A stretch of DNA of 64,000 bases from positions 310,001 through 374,000 of the forward strand of contig NZ_BEWN01000003.1 in the NCBI RefSeq assembly GCF_002723955.1. Direction: 5' to 3'. The translations under genes and the position numbers were made by a program. This DNA comes from Gluconobacter frateurii (lineage in GTDB: Bacteria > Pseudomonadota > Alphaproteobacteria > Acetobacterales > Acetobacteraceae). Under the pieces are notes generated by a model. The model saw only the letters and a program-made list of their open reading frames with translations, searched no databases and was not told the DNA's origin. The stretch's first letter is position 1, and every line of letters begins with the position of its first letter. This document shows positions 63,901 to 64,000 of this stretch, piece by piece.

Positions 63901-64000
63901 TATGGCGGCCACCACGGTAAATAATCTGACGGACCCCGACTGGAATGAAAACCCGTTCTTCAGCAGGGTCGTAGCCGGCACCGATGAGTGCCTGAAAGGC
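60950..64000 (-). CDS. highly reducing type I polyketide synthase, C-terminal part
   Basis: The frame stays open to the window edge (1016 codons visible), so the TTG at 63892 is not the real start. Visible order: the end of a dehydratase domain, a linker/structural region, an enoylreductase (G-M-E-A-S-V-E-V, then H-A-G-T-G-G-V-G-L-A-A), a ketoreductase (T-G-G-L-G-G-F-G, with F-S-S-V and Y-I-A-A-N catalytic residues) and an acyl carrier domain with L-G-I-D-S (Ser codon at 61100-61102). No thioesterase follows, so release needs another enzyme. This is a fully reducing module making a saturated chain. KS and AT domains should lie beyond 64000. It is coupled to the FAAL gene by ATGA. Confidence 0.93.
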   Translation of the reverse strand, partial: AFQALIGAGYDPAEERVFIPVGVRQIIYRGGRHNQILARAILTKQSEKGIEGNILLVTEEGESVAEILGFKAKAIQKFKGNSDTALIGRRLYRPTWIKTDLLPLFAAPLTVTAFGRDSSDLTMLQQVFGEQCLMVDIWPIHELDDRELEHALSSTADSILYLCDTNLGGTGEDGIEDILRLARGIKASEEGDTVPRFVVATRAAVSADEEFTEQLFTGQAAVRGFSRGVSSERPDLALRIVDIGRQAIEPLILRQLCAEVMQQDAEDDIILRPEIRAVCRLTPSENRPDPVSTSYHSGETIDGKIVGVRLVSGSTGSLDKLHHERFVCEPPQAGQVVFRTLAASLNFKDILKATGLIPQSVVEDTFHGESLGMEASVEVVSVGSCVEGFSPGERYLVSWPGCFASHFTADAKNIFALPLQGLGSPLEAATLPVAFVTAYYGLCRLAQLAAGETVLIHAGTGGVGLAAIQLAQKIGARVFATAGSPEKRQYLKNLGCEGVWDSRSLEFVEGVWAVTHGRGVDVVLNSLPGEGQTHSLSLVAPYGRFVEIGKKDIIEKRGLPLAPFNENLSFFSLDLDRMMHERPSLMRSLLSDVAGLLTTGSVKPLPYSNFPAEKASDAFRLLASAKHIGKVVIDYSHPEDLKAYPLARVQPHVCPEGTYLITGGLGGFGWATAEWLIGQGAQHLLLLSRRALEETEISQKISKHLAAGIKITTLQADVSDSSRMADILEDLTQSGEHPPLKGVFHCAGILDDGLIYNLDSQRISRVLRSKAESAIILDNLTRAVKLDYFVMFSSVTTLLGNIGQSAYIAANSVLAAIATNRWQAGHTALAVDWGAISDVGMLSRNENAARALEAAGLKGMTAQDALGELPRMLTLDIPEVACVDIDWKKWAQIFPGADQSARFSLVRLADSNSEGVSARLAALSVLPEDERLPYVVEQVKVLIGHTLHLEPTAIDDRARLSELGIDSLAGVELQTALRVEFGVEVSILVLARDESIQKMSQFLLNRIKIGQTTNLP

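Noticed and set aside
1-64000. tRNA, rRNA, CRISPR arrays, intact IS elements or phage genes
   Set aside because: I looked for clover-leaf-like sequences, regularly spaced repeats, transposase-like proteins and terminal inverted repeats and found none I could support.

Overview
The window reads as a chromosomal segment of a Gram-negative alphaproteobacterium. It has TonB-dependent receptors, LysR, IclR, TetR and AraC regulators, an NDH-2-type dehydrogenase, a NasST nitrate system and an alginate-export-type porin. An acetic acid bacterium (Acetobacteraceae) is my best guess from gene content and style; this is inference, not proof. About 49 protein genes are supported, two of them cut by the window ends. 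I saw no rRNA, tRNA, CRISPR array or intact insertion sequence.

Layout. (1) 1-8.3 kb: a minus-strand run (cysteine-dioxygenase-like, class II aldolase, 2-hydroxyacid dehydrogenase, flavin monooxygenase) lies opposite a LysR gene and a plus-strand operon (peroxiredoxin-like, flavin reductase, Tat-exported binding protein, permease, ATPase). It resembles sulfonate or other organosulfur uptake and oxidation. (2) 8.7-24.7 kb: a catabolic regulon with RidA-like protein, aldo/keto reductase, hydantoinase/oxoprolinase A and B, two flavin amine oxidases, an SDR, a three-subunit flavin dehydrogenase, IclR, an MFS transporter and a TonB receptor. All three divergent promoter gaps carry the same 11-bp motif. 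(3) 25-28.7 kb: NDH-2-like enzyme, aldehyde dehydrogenase and a TetR regulator with a large perfect inverted repeat. (4) 29-33.8 kb: pyochelin-type siderophore uptake (AraC, TonB receptor with Fur box, RhtX/FptX-like permease, cupin).

(5) 34-46 kb: a nitrate assimilation operon: NarK, porin, fused NirBD, nitrate reductase fused to a diflavin reductase, NasT, NasS and a nitrate-reductase-associated protein. A strong promoter and a hairpin-rich leader precede it. (6) 46-56 kb: a locus that looks built for D-amino-acid-containing peptides or esters: CocE/alpha-amino-acid-ester-hydrolase-like enzyme, TonB receptor, LysR, two beta-lactamase-fold serine hydrolases around a DadA-like dehydrogenase. 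A 13-bp motif is shared by its two promoter regions.

(7) 56-64 kb: visibly A+T-richer DNA begins with a decayed TonB-receptor fragment. A four-gene minus-strand operon follows, each junction with a 4-base overlap: a reducing type I polyketide synthase (running off the window), a fatty acyl-AMP ligase, and two paralogous autotransporter-type O-heptosyltransferases. Pairing this glycosyltransferase family with lipid/polyketide synthesis is the most unusual arrangement in the window and the best candidate for an undescribed system.
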